A DNA stretch of 61,028 bases, from NCBI GenBank assembly GCA_017425655.1, contig JAFPAT010000060.1, positions 1 to 61,028 of the forward strand, read 5' to 3'. The stretch comes from Rikenellaceae bacterium (lineage in GTDB: Bacteria > Bacteroidota > Bacteroidia > Bacteroidales > Rikenellaceae). Position 1 is the stretch's first letter; each line of letters begins with the position of its first letter. The notes below the pieces were generated by a model that was not told where the DNA came from, did not search any database, and saw only the letters and a list, made by a program, of their open reading frames with translations. A program made the translations under genes and the position numbers. Shown piece after piece: positions 10,654 to 20,058 of this stretch.

Positions 10654-12450
10654 CTACCAGCCGGGGTTCTGACCCAAGTTGGGGTTGATGATAGTAATAC
10701 CGCTAGGCAGGGGATCCAGATAGTTCTGGTTCTCGTTGAATACACGGTTACGATCGGGGTGGAATGCCGAGATGTACTTCTTGCCATCAACAGTTACCCA
10801 ATAGTCGCCCGGTTTCTCATCGGTACCATCACCAATGATGTCATCCCAAGTCTTATCAGAGTGGATATCCTTCCAGTCATACTCGTTCTTGGTGTAGTTG
10901 TAGTAAGCCTGAACAGCTGCCTCGCTAACACCAACGTGGCCGCTGGGGTTCTTCGAGAAGTCGAGCTGTGCACCCATCTTCCAACGACGCAAGTCATCAG
11001 TACGGAAACCGTCGCAGATGAGCTCGCAACGACGCTCACGACGGATCTCCCAGATAAGCTCGTTTACGCCGTAAACGTTCTTGGGATCCTTGGTGATCGT
11101 AGTGCCGTTAACCGATACGGTAGTACCGCTAACAGTCAGAGCGGGGATGTTACCGTGCTTTATACGCAACTCGTTGATCGACTTGTCAGCGTCAGCCTGG
11201 GTCATGTTACCCAACTCAGCGCAAGCCTCAGCATAGTTCAACAGAACCTCTGCATACATGAATACGGGACCGTCAGTGTCATTGTAAGGAGCCAACTCGT
11301 TAGCACCGCCGTTGAGAACATAGTCAGCAACAACGAACTTGGTCAACCAGTAACCGGTAGTCGAGTTGATACCCTTCAACCAGGGATAGGTGTTCAACAT
11401 CATAACCGAGTCGCAAACGTTGTGAGCCAAACGAGCATCACGACCAGCGATAGCCGACTTGATAGTCGAATCGTCGAAACCAGCCTCACTTACGTGGATA
11501 GGCAGACCGTCAGCGTTGCAGTACGACTCAACAGCGTCCTTGGTCATACCCCAAGTAGGAGTCGACGAGCTCGAGTAACCGTGCAGACCGTGGCCCAACT
11601 TAACGTCAGCGTCATAACGGAACTCCTTGAACATAATCATCTCCGAGTTACCAGCCAACTCCTTCGAAATGTAGTTCGAAGCATAGTCGTTGTGAATCGA
11701 CCACTTGCCGCTGTTCATTACCTGCAGAGCAGCGTCCTTAGCGATCTGGAAGAACTCGTTAGCAACCTGAGTATTCTGCTTGTGATACTTCTGCCAAGCA
11801 CCCTCGAAGAGAGCTACACGCGACAACATAGTCCAAGCAACATACTTGTGGAACGTACGACCATCGGTATAGTCGCGGCAGTTCTCACCGGCAAACTTCA
11901 GATCCTCGCAAACCTTGCGCATGATCTCTGCGCGATCGGTACGCGACTGAGCCTGCCACTCAGGATCGTTCATGTCAACCTCGTGGCCCTGCCATACGCA
12001 GTCGCCATAAGCGTTAACTACGTCGTAGTGCTGGATAGCACGGTAGTAGCGGCAGAAACCCTCATAGTGCTTACGAACCTCATCCGACAACTCCATATCA
12101 GCCATACGGTTCATAATCAAGTTAGCGCGACGAGCCTCCTGATAAGACGAAGCCCAAACGCCGGTACCCGAAGGAATAGTTACAGAGTATTCAGGATTGT
12201 TGTTGTCCTGGCCGTAGTCATCACTCTTCGAAGCTGCATAGTAACGGCCGCTGTGTGCTGCACCATAGCTCGAGAAAGAGGTATAAAAATAGTTGGTCTC
12301 CATCTTAAGAGCTGTCTCACCCTTCCAAAAAGTAGGACCATCAGCAAAAGCCGACTGGGGGTCCTCCTGGAGGAACTTCTCACAACCAACGAGAGTTGCA
12401 GTTGCGAAGACCAAAGCTGCAATTAATATCTTTTTCATATTCTTTTTCAC
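10654..12450 (-). CDS. SusD/RagB-family nutrient-binding lipoprotein
   Basis: 598 residues with a lipoprotein signal ending LVGC (Cys23), so it is anchored to the outer membrane and probably exposed on the cell surface. Helical TPR-like SusD core: EEDP-type start (CEKFLQEDPQSAF), SSYQEARRANLIM, YRAIQHYDVVNAYG, and the C-terminal IRRERRCELICDGFR and DPLP segments common to SusD proteins. It binds glycan or another oligomer and hands it to the SusC channel encoded eight bases upstream. The ligand cannot be read from sequence and no polysaccharide-degrading genes are adjacent. A second in-frame ATG at 12438 could also be used. Confidence 0.93.
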   Translation of the reverse strand: MKKNMKKILIAALVFATATLVGCEKFLQEDPQSAFADGPTFWKGETALKMETNYFYTSFSSYGAAHSGRYYAASKSDDYGQDNNNPEYSVTIPSGTGVWASSYQEARRANLIMNRMADMELSDEVRKHYEGFCRYYRAIQHYDVVNAYGDCVWQGHEVDMNDPEWQAQSRTDRAEIMRKVCEDLKFAGENCRDYTDGRTFHKYVAWTMLSRVALFEGAWQKYHKQNTQVANEFFQIAKDAALQVMNSGKWSIHNDYASNYISKELAGNSEMIMFKEFRYDADVKLGHGLHGYSSSSTPTWGMTKDAVESYCNADGLPIHVSEAGFDDSTIKSAIAGRDARLAHNVCDSVMMLNTYPWLKGINSTTGYWLTKFVVADYVLNGGANELAPYNDTDGPVFMYAEVLLNYAEACAELGNMTQADADKSINELRIKHGNIPALTVSGTTVSVNGTTITKDPKNVYGVNELIWEIRRERRCELICDGFRTDDLRRWKMGAQLDFSKNPSGHVGVSEAAVQAYYNYTKNEYDWKDIHSDKTWDDIIGDGTDEKPGDYWVTVDGKKYISAFHPDRNRVFNENQNYLDPLPSGITIINPNLGQNPGW

Positions 12451-12458
12451 TTTTTAGA

Positions 12459-15400
12459 TTAGAACGAAATCTGAACACCACACGACCAAGTACGGCAGAA
12501 CGGGTTACCACGACCACCAGTATCAGCAGTACCACTTACGTTGTACTCGGGGTCAATTGCACCATTCAACTTGTCGAAAGTCAAGAGGTTCTGAACGCTG
12601 AAGTATACGCGAGCCTTCTCGATAGTAGCCTTCATAGTCCAATCCTTCGGCAGAGTGTAACCCAAGGTTACGTTCTTCAGACGCAAGTACGACATATCGC
12701 ACAAGTACTTAGTCTGCGAGTAGTAGTTGTTAGCACCATTCGACAAACCGTTGATCGAACCGGTATGACCAATCCAAGGACGCGGGAACTTAGCGTCGGG
12801 ATTCTCGGGAGTATAGTAGTCGAGCTGATCGGTGAAGATGTTAGTCGAACGACCCTGAGTCAAGGGCAGTACACGCGACGACTGCGACCACATTTCACGC
12901 TTACCTACGCCCTGGAACAAGAACTCGAAATCGAGACCCTTCCACTGCAAGCCAGCGCGCAACGAATACTCGTAGCGAGGAGTAGTGTTACCGATGCGGA
13001 TCAAGTCACCGTGATCATCGATAGTACCCTTACCCGAGTCAATCTTACCGTCCTGGTTCACATCCTCGAACTTAACGTCACCCTCGCCATAACGGAAGCT
13101 GCCCTTATACAGAGCCTTCTGATAAACCTCATTGATACCTACACGCGAACCGTCGTAGATAACAACACCGTTAGCAGCCTCATCAGCGGTGAAGTAAGCG
13201 TCAGCGGTCTTAAGACCCCAGATTTCGCCCCACTCCTTACCTTCGTAGTAACCGGTGATAGCGCCAGTGTTGGTACCCCACTTGGTGATCTTTGCCTTGC
13301 TGTCAGCCAAAGTAGCGGTAGCGTAGATGCGGAAGTCCTTGTTGAAAGCGTGGTTGTAGTCAACCTGTACCTCCCAACCGCGAGTACGCATGTTACCACC
13401 GTTTACGTTAGGCATCGACGACAGACCGATCTCGTAAGCTACCTGGTCAGCCTTTACAAGCATACCGGTAGTCTGACGCTGGTACCAGTCAAATACAACG
13501 TTCAACTCGTTGTTCAAGAAGCCCAGATCCAAACCAACGTCGATAGTCTCGATCGACTCCCAAGTCAGTGAGGGGTTGCTTACGCCCGGCATACCGAAGT
13601 ACGACAGCGAACCGTTTGCGCTTTCGGGACCGATCCAGCTCAGCGAGCCGCGACCGATAGTGGTCATGAAGGGATAGTACGAACCTGCCGATACGTCCTC
13701 GTTACCGATCATACCGTACGAAGCACGAACCTTCAAGTTGCTAATTACGTTCTGGTTCTTCATGAAGTTCTCCTCCGACAGGCGGTAGCCAATCGAGCCC
13801 GAGGGGAAGAAGCCCCACTTCTGGCCAGCAGCGAACTTCGACGAACCGTCGAAACGACCGTTCAACTCAACGAGCAGCTTGTCCTTCCAGTTGTAGTTGA
13901 TACGACCGAAGAAACCGGCAGCTGCACGCTTCGACTTCGACTCGCTAACGGTAGCCTTACCATTAGCCTCCTCAGTCAGCGACAGAACGGGATAGTTATC
14001 GTTAATCATATTCTTAGCCGAAGCACCGATATTCTGGGTGAAGTAATCATCCGAGTTGAAACCGACCTTAACAGCCAAGTTGTGATCCTTTGCAAGGTCA
14101 ACTACGTAGTCGAAGTAAGCGTTGAATGCGTTAGCGCGGTTCTTAACGATAGTCTTCGAAACCTGGTTGGTGCTGGTCAAAGCGAGCTTAGGCGAGTAGC
14201 TCGACCACCAGTTAGCTACATAAACGGGAGTCGAAACGCCGTTCGAAATGTAGTTCAGGATGCTACGAGTGTAGTCAGCGTGGAAAGTCAGACCCTTAGC
14301 GATGTTGATGTCAACATTAGCACCAACGCGCATGAAGTCGTCCTGACCCTTCTGAGTAGGATAGCCTACTACGAAACCGTTACCATGACGGAAGTACAGA
14401 CCCTTACCACTTGCTGCGGTAGCGTTGATCGACTCACCGGTGTTAGGATCGATAGCACCATCCGAAATACCGAAGGGGAAGAAGGTCGGGAAACGCATGG
14501 TGTAAGTAAACAAGCTCGAGCCCGAACCCTGGTTGCTGTTGGGGTACTTGAACACCTTCTCGGTGTACATCATCTTGGTACCTACGCGCAACCACTTCTT
14601 AACCTGCGACGAAGTCGAAACGTTAGCGGTGATACGCTGCATCGACTGCTCGTCAGCATACTTCAACAGACCGTCCTGCTTGTAGTAGTTCATCGAAACG
14701 TTGTACGAAGTCTTACCTGCGCTACCTGCAACAGTCAGGTTGTGGCTGTGCTGGAACGACGAGTTCTTCAAGATTTCCTTGTTAGGATCTACAACACGGT
14801 AGAAATGAGCAACACCCGAAGCGCTGTACTCATAGTCGCGACCGTAAACGTAGGTCTGATCCAGCTTACCAGCATTGTAATCATCGAGGTAGTTGTCCAA
14901 CCAGTTCTTGATGGGATCCATCAACTTCGAGTAGTACATACCGAATGCCTCCGAGTCATAATCACCGTTGGTGTTCTTGTTAGCCAACATGGTGAACTCC
15001 ATTGCGGGGATCACGTCATAACCGGTAGCATACTTGGGAAGGTCGATAGGATCGTTCCATGCGAAGTTAGCCGAGTAAGTAACCTTTGCGCGGTCCTTAA
15101 CCTCCGAGCCATCCTTCGAGGTGATCAATACAACACCATAAGCACCACGGGTACCGTAGATCGAAGCCGAAGCAGCGTCCTTCAGAACCGAGATGTTAGC
15201 GATGTTGTCAGGGTTAACGAACGACAGGTCGCTGATCTCAACACCATCCAACAGGATCAGAGGCTTGTTGTTACCGTAAACCGAGGTAGTACCACGAACC
15301 TTAACCGAAGCCGACGCACCAAGGTCAGCAGTCGAGAAGGTAATGGTCAGACCGGGAACGGTACCCTGAAGACCCTTAGTTACATCAACGATAGGCTTGC

Positions 15401-15833
15401 TATCGAATGCCTTCGCTACGTCAACCGAAGTAACTGCACCGGTAAGGTTAGCCTTCTTCTGAGTACCGAAACCAACGACAACAACATCGTCGATAGTCTG
15501 CGAATCATCTGCCAGGGTTACGATCATACCGTCGTAAGCCTTAACAGTCTGCGCAACATAACCGATGTACGAAACGGCTACCGATGCACCTTCGGGAACG
15601 GTAAGGGTAAAGTTACCGTTAACGTCAGTGGTCATACCGTTCGACTGGTTGTCCGCCTGAATTACCGTAGCACCGAGGATCGGTTCACCGGCCGAATCCT
15701 TAACGGTACCCGAAATCTTGACTGACTTCTGAATCTCGGTGCTCTCGCTCCAAGCCTCAGCTGCCATCAAATTCGTTGTGCACACTGCCAAAGCCAGCGT
15801 GAACAACAAACCAATAGTCAATTTTCTTTTCAT
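12459..15833 (-). CDS. SusC/RagA-family TonB-linked outer membrane transporter
   Basis: 1124 residues. Signal peptide (about 1-25), carboxypeptidase-D regulatory-like domain (about 38-115), TonB-box region DDVVVVGFGTQKK, plug (about 125-235) with SVLKDAASASIYGTRGAYGVV, then a 22-strand-type barrel ending in a terminal Phe. It imports the ligand bound by the downstream SusD lipoprotein using TonB energy. The pair has no adjacent anti-sigma factor, hybrid two-component regulator or glycoside hydrolase, so it is an orphan pair and its control is not visible apart from a long leader. Confidence 0.95.
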   Translation of the reverse strand: MKRKLTIGLLFTLALAVCTTNLMAAEAWSESTEIQKSVKISGTVKDSAGEPILGATVIQADNQSNGMTTDVNGNFTLTVPEGASVAVSYIGYVAQTVKAYDGMIVTLADDSQTIDDVVVVGFGTQKKANLTGAVTSVDVAKAFDSKPIVDVTKGLQGTVPGLTITFSTADLGASASVKVRGTTSVYGNNKPLILLDGVEISDLSFVNPDNIANISVLKDAASASIYGTRGAYGVVLITSKDGSEVKDRAKVTYSANFAWNDPIDLPKYATGYDVIPAMEFTMLANKNTNGDYDSEAFGMYYSKLMDPIKNWLDNYLDDYNAGKLDQTYVYGRDYEYSASGVAHFYRVVDPNKEILKNSSFQHSHNLTVAGSAGKTSYNVSMNYYKQDGLLKYADEQSMQRITANVSTSSQVKKWLRVGTKMMYTEKVFKYPNSNQGSGSSLFTYTMRFPTFFPFGISDGAIDPNTGESINATAASGKGLYFRHGNGFVVGYPTQKGQDDFMRVGANVDINIAKGLTFHADYTRSILNYISNGVSTPVYVANWWSSYSPKLALTSTNQVSKTIVKNRANAFNAYFDYVVDLAKDHNLAVKVGFNSDDYFTQNIGASAKNMINDNYPVLSLTEEANGKATVSESKSKRAAAGFFGRINYNWKDKLLVELNGRFDGSSKFAAGQKWGFFPSGSIGYRLSEENFMKNQNVISNLKVRASYGMIGNEDVSAGSYYPFMTTIGRGSLSWIGPESANGSLSYFGMPGVSNPSLTWESIETIDVGLDLGFLNNELNVVFDWYQRQTTGMLVKADQVAYEIGLSSMPNVNGGNMRTRGWEVQVDYNHAFNKDFRIYATATLADSKAKITKWGTNTGAITGYYEGKEWGEIWGLKTADAYFTADEAANGVVIYDGSRVGINEVYQKALYKGSFRYGEGDVKFEDVNQDGKIDSGKGTIDDHGDLIRIGNTTPRYEYSLRAGLQWKGLDFEFLFQGVGKREMWSQSSRVLPLTQGRSTNIFTDQLDYYTPENPDAKFPRPWIGHTGSINGLSNGANNYYSQTKYLCDMSYLRLKNVTLGYTLPKDWTMKATIEKARVYFSVQNLLTFDKLNGAIDPEYNVSGTADTGGRGNPFCRTWSCGVQISF

Positions 15834-16312
15834 AGAGTAAAAAATTTAGTTAGATAAAGATTTAAATAACAGTGGTGTATCTGTTTTTTTCTTATTTGTA
15901 ATTAGTTTGTTTTATCTAGTTTTTTAATAAATCAAGTCAATGCCTTTCAGCATACGAACCACATTTTCGGCTCCCCATTTTCGCCACCAAAACCGCGACA
16001 CATATATACCCAACAAGGCACAATGCACCGCAAAGCAGTCCATATACTTAATACAAAGTTAATCAAGATTTTCTTAACAACCAAAAAAATTCATCTTTTT
16101 CCCGAAAATATTTCACTCTATGATGCACTCCAGAGCCCTTTTGGGGCAATATTTCCAGTTTTTGCGACACCTTATATTTATATAAGTAAAATAAGTCCCG
16201 TTATAACCCTCTCGAAATCTTCACAATAGCGCAGACCGCAGCCTCACGACACTGTAAATTTGCTTTTTCGGGGCAAGATTGCGATATTTGCATTTGCAAA
16301 TCGAAAATTACG
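15834..16312. other. 479-nt intergenic region: susC leader and VTT-gene upstream region
   Basis: No gene is seen. It is AT-rich next to susC. The best susC promoter is at 16054-16084 on the minus strand, implying an untranslated leader of about 215 nt, long enough for an antisense RNA or structural control. No known riboswitch motif was recognised. A plus-strand TAAATTTG at 16255-16262 may serve the gene at 16313. Confidence 0.5.
16054..16084 (-). promoter_or_regulatory. Candidate susC promoter
   Basis: Minus-strand -7 TAACTTTG (16054-16061) and -33 TTG (16082-16084) are separated by 20 bp, the Bacteroidota arrangement. The implied start is near 16048, about 215 nt before the susC ATG. Confidence 0.55.
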
Positions 16313-16777
16313 ATGGATTGGCTGATTGATTTAGGATATGCTGGGTTGTTTATAGGAACTTTCGTCGCAGGAACCGTGCTGCCGTTAAGTTCCGACGTGC
16401 TGCTCATTGGCCTGCTCGCCGCCGGCGGCAATCCCATTGCGTGCCTTGTGGTGGCCACGCTCGGCAATTGGCTCGGCGCAATGACCTCGTACTATCTGGG
16501 TTGGTATGCCAAGTGGGAATGGCTTGATAAATACTTCAAAATAAAGCCCGAAACCATCGCTCGTCAGCAGCAACGCATCGACCGCTACGGCATTTGGCTC
16601 GCAGCGATCTATTGGGCACCGATTGTGGGTATAGTGATTATGGTCGCACTCGGACTCTACAAAACACGCCCGCGCGCAACCGCCTTGATCGCCCTTGTCG
16701 GGGCGTTTTTACGTTTCTTGTTCTGGATTCTAATGAATTCGGTACTCTTGCAACCAGCCCTATCTTCGGTTATCTAA
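16313..16777 (+). CDS. Small DedA/VTT-type membrane protein (YqaA-like)
   Basis: 154 residues, almost all hydrophobic. It shows the SNARE-associated/VTT pattern: an N-terminal hydrophobic segment with GTFVAGTVLPLSSDVLL, a re-entrant GN-type motif TLGNWLGAMTSYYLGWYAKWE, and a later APIVGIVIMVALG helix. YqaA-like members are shorter than full DedA proteins. DedA relatives act in membrane lipid (undecaprenyl-phosphate or phosphatidyl) flipping and envelope homeostasis; the role of this small type is not settled. Its 3' end overlaps the converging ROK gene by 18 bases. Confidence 0.75.
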   Translation: MDWLIDLGYAGLFIGTFVAGTVLPLSSDVLLIGLLAAGGNPIACLVVATLGNWLGAMTSYYLGWYAKWEWLDKYFKIKPETIARQQQRIDRYGIWLAAIYWAPIVGIVIMVALGLYKTRPRATALIALVGAFLRFLFWILMNSVLLQPALSSVI

Positions 16778-17869
16778 CTCATTGAGGGCAAAGGCATAAG
16801 CGCCAAGCGACACCGCGCGACTCGCGCCCAACTTTGAGAAGACGATACCGATACGTTTCTCGGGATCATAGCTAACCGTACGCTCACTGCCATAGACCTT
16901 CAACTCTCGCTGCTCACCTCGCGCGAAACGCTCAAACTGCGCCTCATCGTCAAGTTCATAAACTGCAACGGGCATACGTGCCGTACGCTCCCCTTCGGTC
17001 AATTGCGATAGTGTCGAGCGCATCTCGGCCAGCACCGAGGGCATTATATATTTACGCGCACCTGTCAATCCGCCACCCACGACGATCAAACCATCTAACA
17101 ACGATGCCACCGATGCAAAAGCATCACCCGTCGCGCGACCAAACTCGGCGAACGAGCCAATAGCTGCCGCGCGATCACCCTCGCGCACACCCTCGGCAAT
17201 CTCGAATATCGCTTTCGGCGTAAGTCCGTGATCCTCAACGCCAGACAACTCGCCATAGACGCGCTGCACGGCACGAATCGACACGCTATCCTCAACAATC
17301 GCATCGGGATAGATTCGGTTACGCAGGCAGTAAATTTCGACACACGAATTGTCGCCCACATGCATTCTGTTATCCACCGACATTCCGAATCCAAAGCCCG
17401 TTCCCCAGGTGAAGCCCAGCAGGTTATGGAATTCTTTGACACTTCCCGCCGCCTTCAATCGCTCATTCACTTCGGGCAGCGCACCCGCCAACGCCTCGCC
17501 GTATGCAAACAGATCTGCATCGTTGTTGATCCAGACGGGCAGTCCGAATCGCTCCGAGAGATAATCACCAAGCGCCACACCCTCGCTCAAACAGGGGAAC
17601 GTAGGCAGAAAACCGCCACCGATAATTCCACGCGTATAGTCTGCCGGACCGGGGAATGCAAAACTGATAGCAACGGGCTTTTGATCGAGCTGTGCAATCA
17701 CACGTTCAAAACCCTCAACGATGGTCTGCATACAGAGATCCAGATCGTGAGCATTCGAGGGCAATGTAACCGGTTCGGCGACAAATTGATTTGCGCGAAT
17801 CGCGCCAAAGACGAAATTGGTACCGCCCGCATCGAGCGTAACGACGGTACGAGGGTCGTTGCTATACAT
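16760..17869 (-). CDS. ROK-family protein (sugar kinase-like)
   Basis: 369 residues from ATG 17869. The actin/hexokinase fold phosphate loop DAGGTNFVFG is at 13-22, the catalytic-Asp region is WINNDADLFAYGE, and the second nucleotide motif is GLIVVGGGLTGAR. The classical ROK zinc signature (His followed by CxCGxxGC) is not intact; only CVEIYC remains, so it is a divergent member. It probably phosphorylates a hexose or amino sugar in the cytoplasm. No DNA-binding helix-turn-helix is present, so it is not a ROK repressor. Substrate unknown. Confidence 0.75.
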   Translation of the reverse strand: MYSNDPRTVVTLDAGGTNFVFGAIRANQFVAEPVTLPSNAHDLDLCMQTIVEGFERVIAQLDQKPVAISFAFPGPADYTRGIIGGGFLPTFPCLSEGVALGDYLSERFGLPVWINNDADLFAYGEALAGALPEVNERLKAAGSVKEFHNLLGFTWGTGFGFGMSVDNRMHVGDNSCVEIYCLRNRIYPDAIVEDSVSIRAVQRVYGELSGVEDHGLTPKAIFEIAEGVREGDRAAAIGSFAEFGRATGDAFASVASLLDGLIVVGGGLTGARKYIMPSVLAEMRSTLSQLTEGERTARMPVAVYELDDEAQFERFARGEQRELKVYGSERTVSYDPEKRIGIVFSKLGASRAVSLGAYAFALNELDNRR

Positions 17870-17975
17870 AGTTTCAACTGTTTTTGTGTTGGTCGATCGA
17901 GCAAATTTCGCACCCTTCGCGCGCGCTCGATAGCTCAAAGTTACTGATTTTCGGCGAAACACCAATACTCTATCT

Positions 17976-18013
17976 AAAAAAAAGACTGCTCGAATTACTC
18001 CGAGCAGTCTTTT
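17976..18013 (-). terminator. Hairpin terminator after the 229-residue gene
   Basis: Arms 17980-17992 and 18001-18013 pair perfectly around an 8-base loop. The minus-strand product is followed by a T run (complement of 17976-17983). It ends the operon of 18033 and 18744. Confidence 0.85.
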
Positions 18014-18032
18014 ATATAAATAAAAGCAAATT

Positions 18033-18722
18033 TTACTTACCCTCTTCGAACTCAACGCCCAGACGCTTACCCGTGCGGAACTTCGAGTTCTCCATCTTGG
18101 TATTGAACTGATCAACCGTTGCGCGGCTGACACTGTTATAAGGCGGAACCAGAAGATCGAAATCAAAAGCAAACTCGATCGCCGACTCCAACACCGAGAT
18201 AATCGTCGTGCGGTCGATGCGCTCATTGCCGAAATTTCGATAGTCGTACGAGGTATTCATACGGCCCTCGACAAAAAATGCATTCTCCGAGTTAATAAAC
18301 AAACGACCAATCAGATAGCCCTCATCCTCGTTACGATTATAGCGGAACGAGTCGGCCAAGAAGTTGTAGATATTGATCACACCGCAATAGCTGCGATCGC
18401 GATCCTCACGCACATACTCCTCGCCCAAAACGGCGTGCGACGAATCGAAATCGAAGACATTGGTATGCATCGTAAAGATCAGCATCTCGCCTGCGATCTG
18501 GATCTGCGCTTCGAACTTACCACGGTCGCGGTAGTCGATTCGTACTCGTTTGTCGAGCTTGCCTTCAAGCTCATCATCGAATTCGGCATTCATCTCGTGA
18601 AGAGACTCCTTCAACAGATTGAATGCAGTAAAGGTGTTATCGAACACCCTCTGTTTAAGATTTGATTTTTTGATCAGGGTCGCAAGAATCTCCGATCTAT
18701 GACCCAACGTATCGTTATCCAT
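18033..18722 (-). CDS. Conserved-looking protein of unknown function
   Basis: I do not recognise a family. 229 residues, no signal peptide or membrane helix, acidic and aromatic (many D/E, F, Y, N), with a predicted helical N-terminus (1-60) and a mixed beta-rich centre (VINIYNFLADSFRYN, YLIGRLFINSENAFFVEGRMN). It lies 21 bases after the LysM glucosaminidase stop and shares its terminator, so the two are probably one transcript. Composition and codon use resemble the core genes. Confidence 0.75.
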   Translation of the reverse strand: MDNDTLGHRSEILATLIKKSNLKQRVFDNTFTAFNLLKESLHEMNAEFDDELEGKLDKRVRIDYRDRGKFEAQIQIAGEMLIFTMHTNVFDFDSSHAVLGEEYVREDRDRSYCGVINIYNFLADSFRYNRNEDEGYLIGRLFINSENAFFVEGRMNTSYDYRNFGNERIDRTTIISVLESAIEFAFDFDLLVPPYNSVSRATVDQFNTKMENSKFRTGKRLGVEFEEGK

Positions 18723-18743
18723 ATATAAATTAAAAATGTTGTC

Positions 18744-19754
18744 TTATCGCAATCTGATATGCTCACCCTCTTGCAACGCAGCATCGTTCGAGAGGCGGTT
18801 GAGCTGTGCCAACTTGGTCAGACGAACGCCGTACAACTGCGCCACTGCGCGCAACGACTCACCCTCCGAGGCAGTATGATAGAGATCCGCACCCACATAG
18901 CGAGGTTGCTTACGCTCCACAAAGACACGCTCGCCCTCAACGAGTGTCGCACCGGCAGCTACATCGTTGAATTTAAGGATCTTCTTGGTCGAAAGATTGA
19001 ACGCACGCGCAATCGTCTCATAACTATCGCCTGCCTTCGCTTCAACATAGCCAATACCATTGACCGTTTGCAGAGCATAGCCATTATGGCTGTTCAGGGC
19101 AACCGTATAGTTATCGATATCGACCACCGTAGCGCTCTGTGTCGCAGGCGTTTCAACCGTTACAGGCTGCTCCTCGCGGATCTGCTCTTCAACCTCGACA
19201 ATCTGCTCGACACGCTCCTCCAACGGATTCTCGCCACGGTCAAAGAGGTATAGCTTATTCTCCTCGATGATACGGATCAACTTCTCGGCATAGAGCGGAT
19301 CGGTAGCATATCCTGCCGCCTTCAAACCACGTGCCCACGCTGCATAATCGGTCTCCGAATGGCGGAACAGCGAATCGTAACGCGGCTGCGTATCGAGATA
19401 CGAGGCGTGATCCTCATACGACTCCTCGGCCGTATTGTATTTACGAAAGCACTCGCCTTTGGCATCGTCATCGTGGCTGATGGTCATACCGGTCCAATTC
19501 TTCTTGCACTTAATACCGAAGTGGTTATTTGCCTCGACTGCCAGACGACCATTGCCATTATTCGATTCGAGAATACCCTGCGCCAGCGTAATGCTCGCCG
19601 GAATACCATATTTCTCCTGATGTTCAACAGCGATCGAGTTGTAACGGGCAATATACTCGTTAGTGGTATATGTTATGCGACTCTGCGAAACGGCCTTCGC
19701 ACAGACAAACAGTGCGACGAAGGTCAAAAGCAGCGTACCAAGAATCTTTTTCAT
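18744..19754 (-). CDS. Secreted GH73-type glucosaminidase with two LysM repeats
   Basis: 336 residues from ATG 19754, giving a signal peptide (MKKILGTLLLTFVALFVCAKAVSQ). The catalytic domain (about 28-170) matches the FlgJ/GH73 N-acetylglucosaminidase family, with the general acid Glu63 in ILESNNGNGRLA and the NNHFGIKC and YATDPLYAEK motifs. Two LysM modules follow (about 237-285 and 290-336), which bind peptidoglycan glycan strands. It should cleave peptidoglycan during growth or separation. A -7 element TACCTTTG lies 28 bases upstream. Confidence 0.9.
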   Translation of the reverse strand: MKKILGTLLLTFVALFVCAKAVSQSRITYTTNEYIARYNSIAVEHQEKYGIPASITLAQGILESNNGNGRLAVEANNHFGIKCKKNWTGMTISHDDDAKGECFRKYNTAEESYEDHASYLDTQPRYDSLFRHSETDYAAWARGLKAAGYATDPLYAEKLIRIIEENKLYLFDRGENPLEERVEQIVEVEEQIREEQPVTVETPATQSATVVDIDNYTVALNSHNGYALQTVNGIGYVEAKAGDSYETIARAFNLSTKKILKFNDVAAGATLVEGERVFVERKQPRYVGADLYHTASEGESLRAVAQLYGVRLTKLAQLNRLSNDAALQEGEHIRLR

Positions 19755-19781
19755 TGATCGAAATCGGTGATTATTAAAGTG

Positions 19782-19789
19782 CAAAGGTA
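19782..19789 (-). promoter_or_regulatory. -7 promoter element of the glucosaminidase operon
   Basis: TACCTTTG on the minus strand fits TAnnTTTG and puts transcription start about 20 nt before the ATG at 19754. No TTG is seen at the usual distance. Confidence 0.5.
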
Positions 19790-19859
19790 ATGAAAGTTTG
19801 CACATTTATTGCACGAGAGGGGCAGAAAGAGTAACAATTTTAATTTTTTGCACTTTTTC

Positions 19860-19892
19860 TTGCTTTCAATGCAACATTATTGACTACTTTTG
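19860..19892 (+). promoter_or_regulatory. Promoter of the DUF4254/GT9 pair
   Basis: TTG at 19860-19862 and TACTTTTG at 19885-19892 with a 22-bp spacer. It predicts a leader of about 160 nt before the DUF4254 start at 20059. Confidence 0.6.
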
Positions 19893-20058
19893 CGTCTTAT
19901 TAAATAAAATAGCACCTTTTGGGGCCCAAATGGTCGATCAATTGACACCTATTTGGTCGGCCGAAAAGCACAGAAAGCATAGTTTTACGCTTGTAAGCAA
20001 AGCAATTGACAAGCATTGCAAACAGTTGATTATTAATTATAACAAACCATACAGATTT

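Noticed and set aside
10477..12426. A 649-codon open frame on the plus strand opposite susD
   Set aside because: It lies antisense to a clear SusD gene, has no promoter or family similarity, and arises from the codon usage of the sense gene. The frames at 14082-15725 and 7401-8534 are rejected for the same reason.
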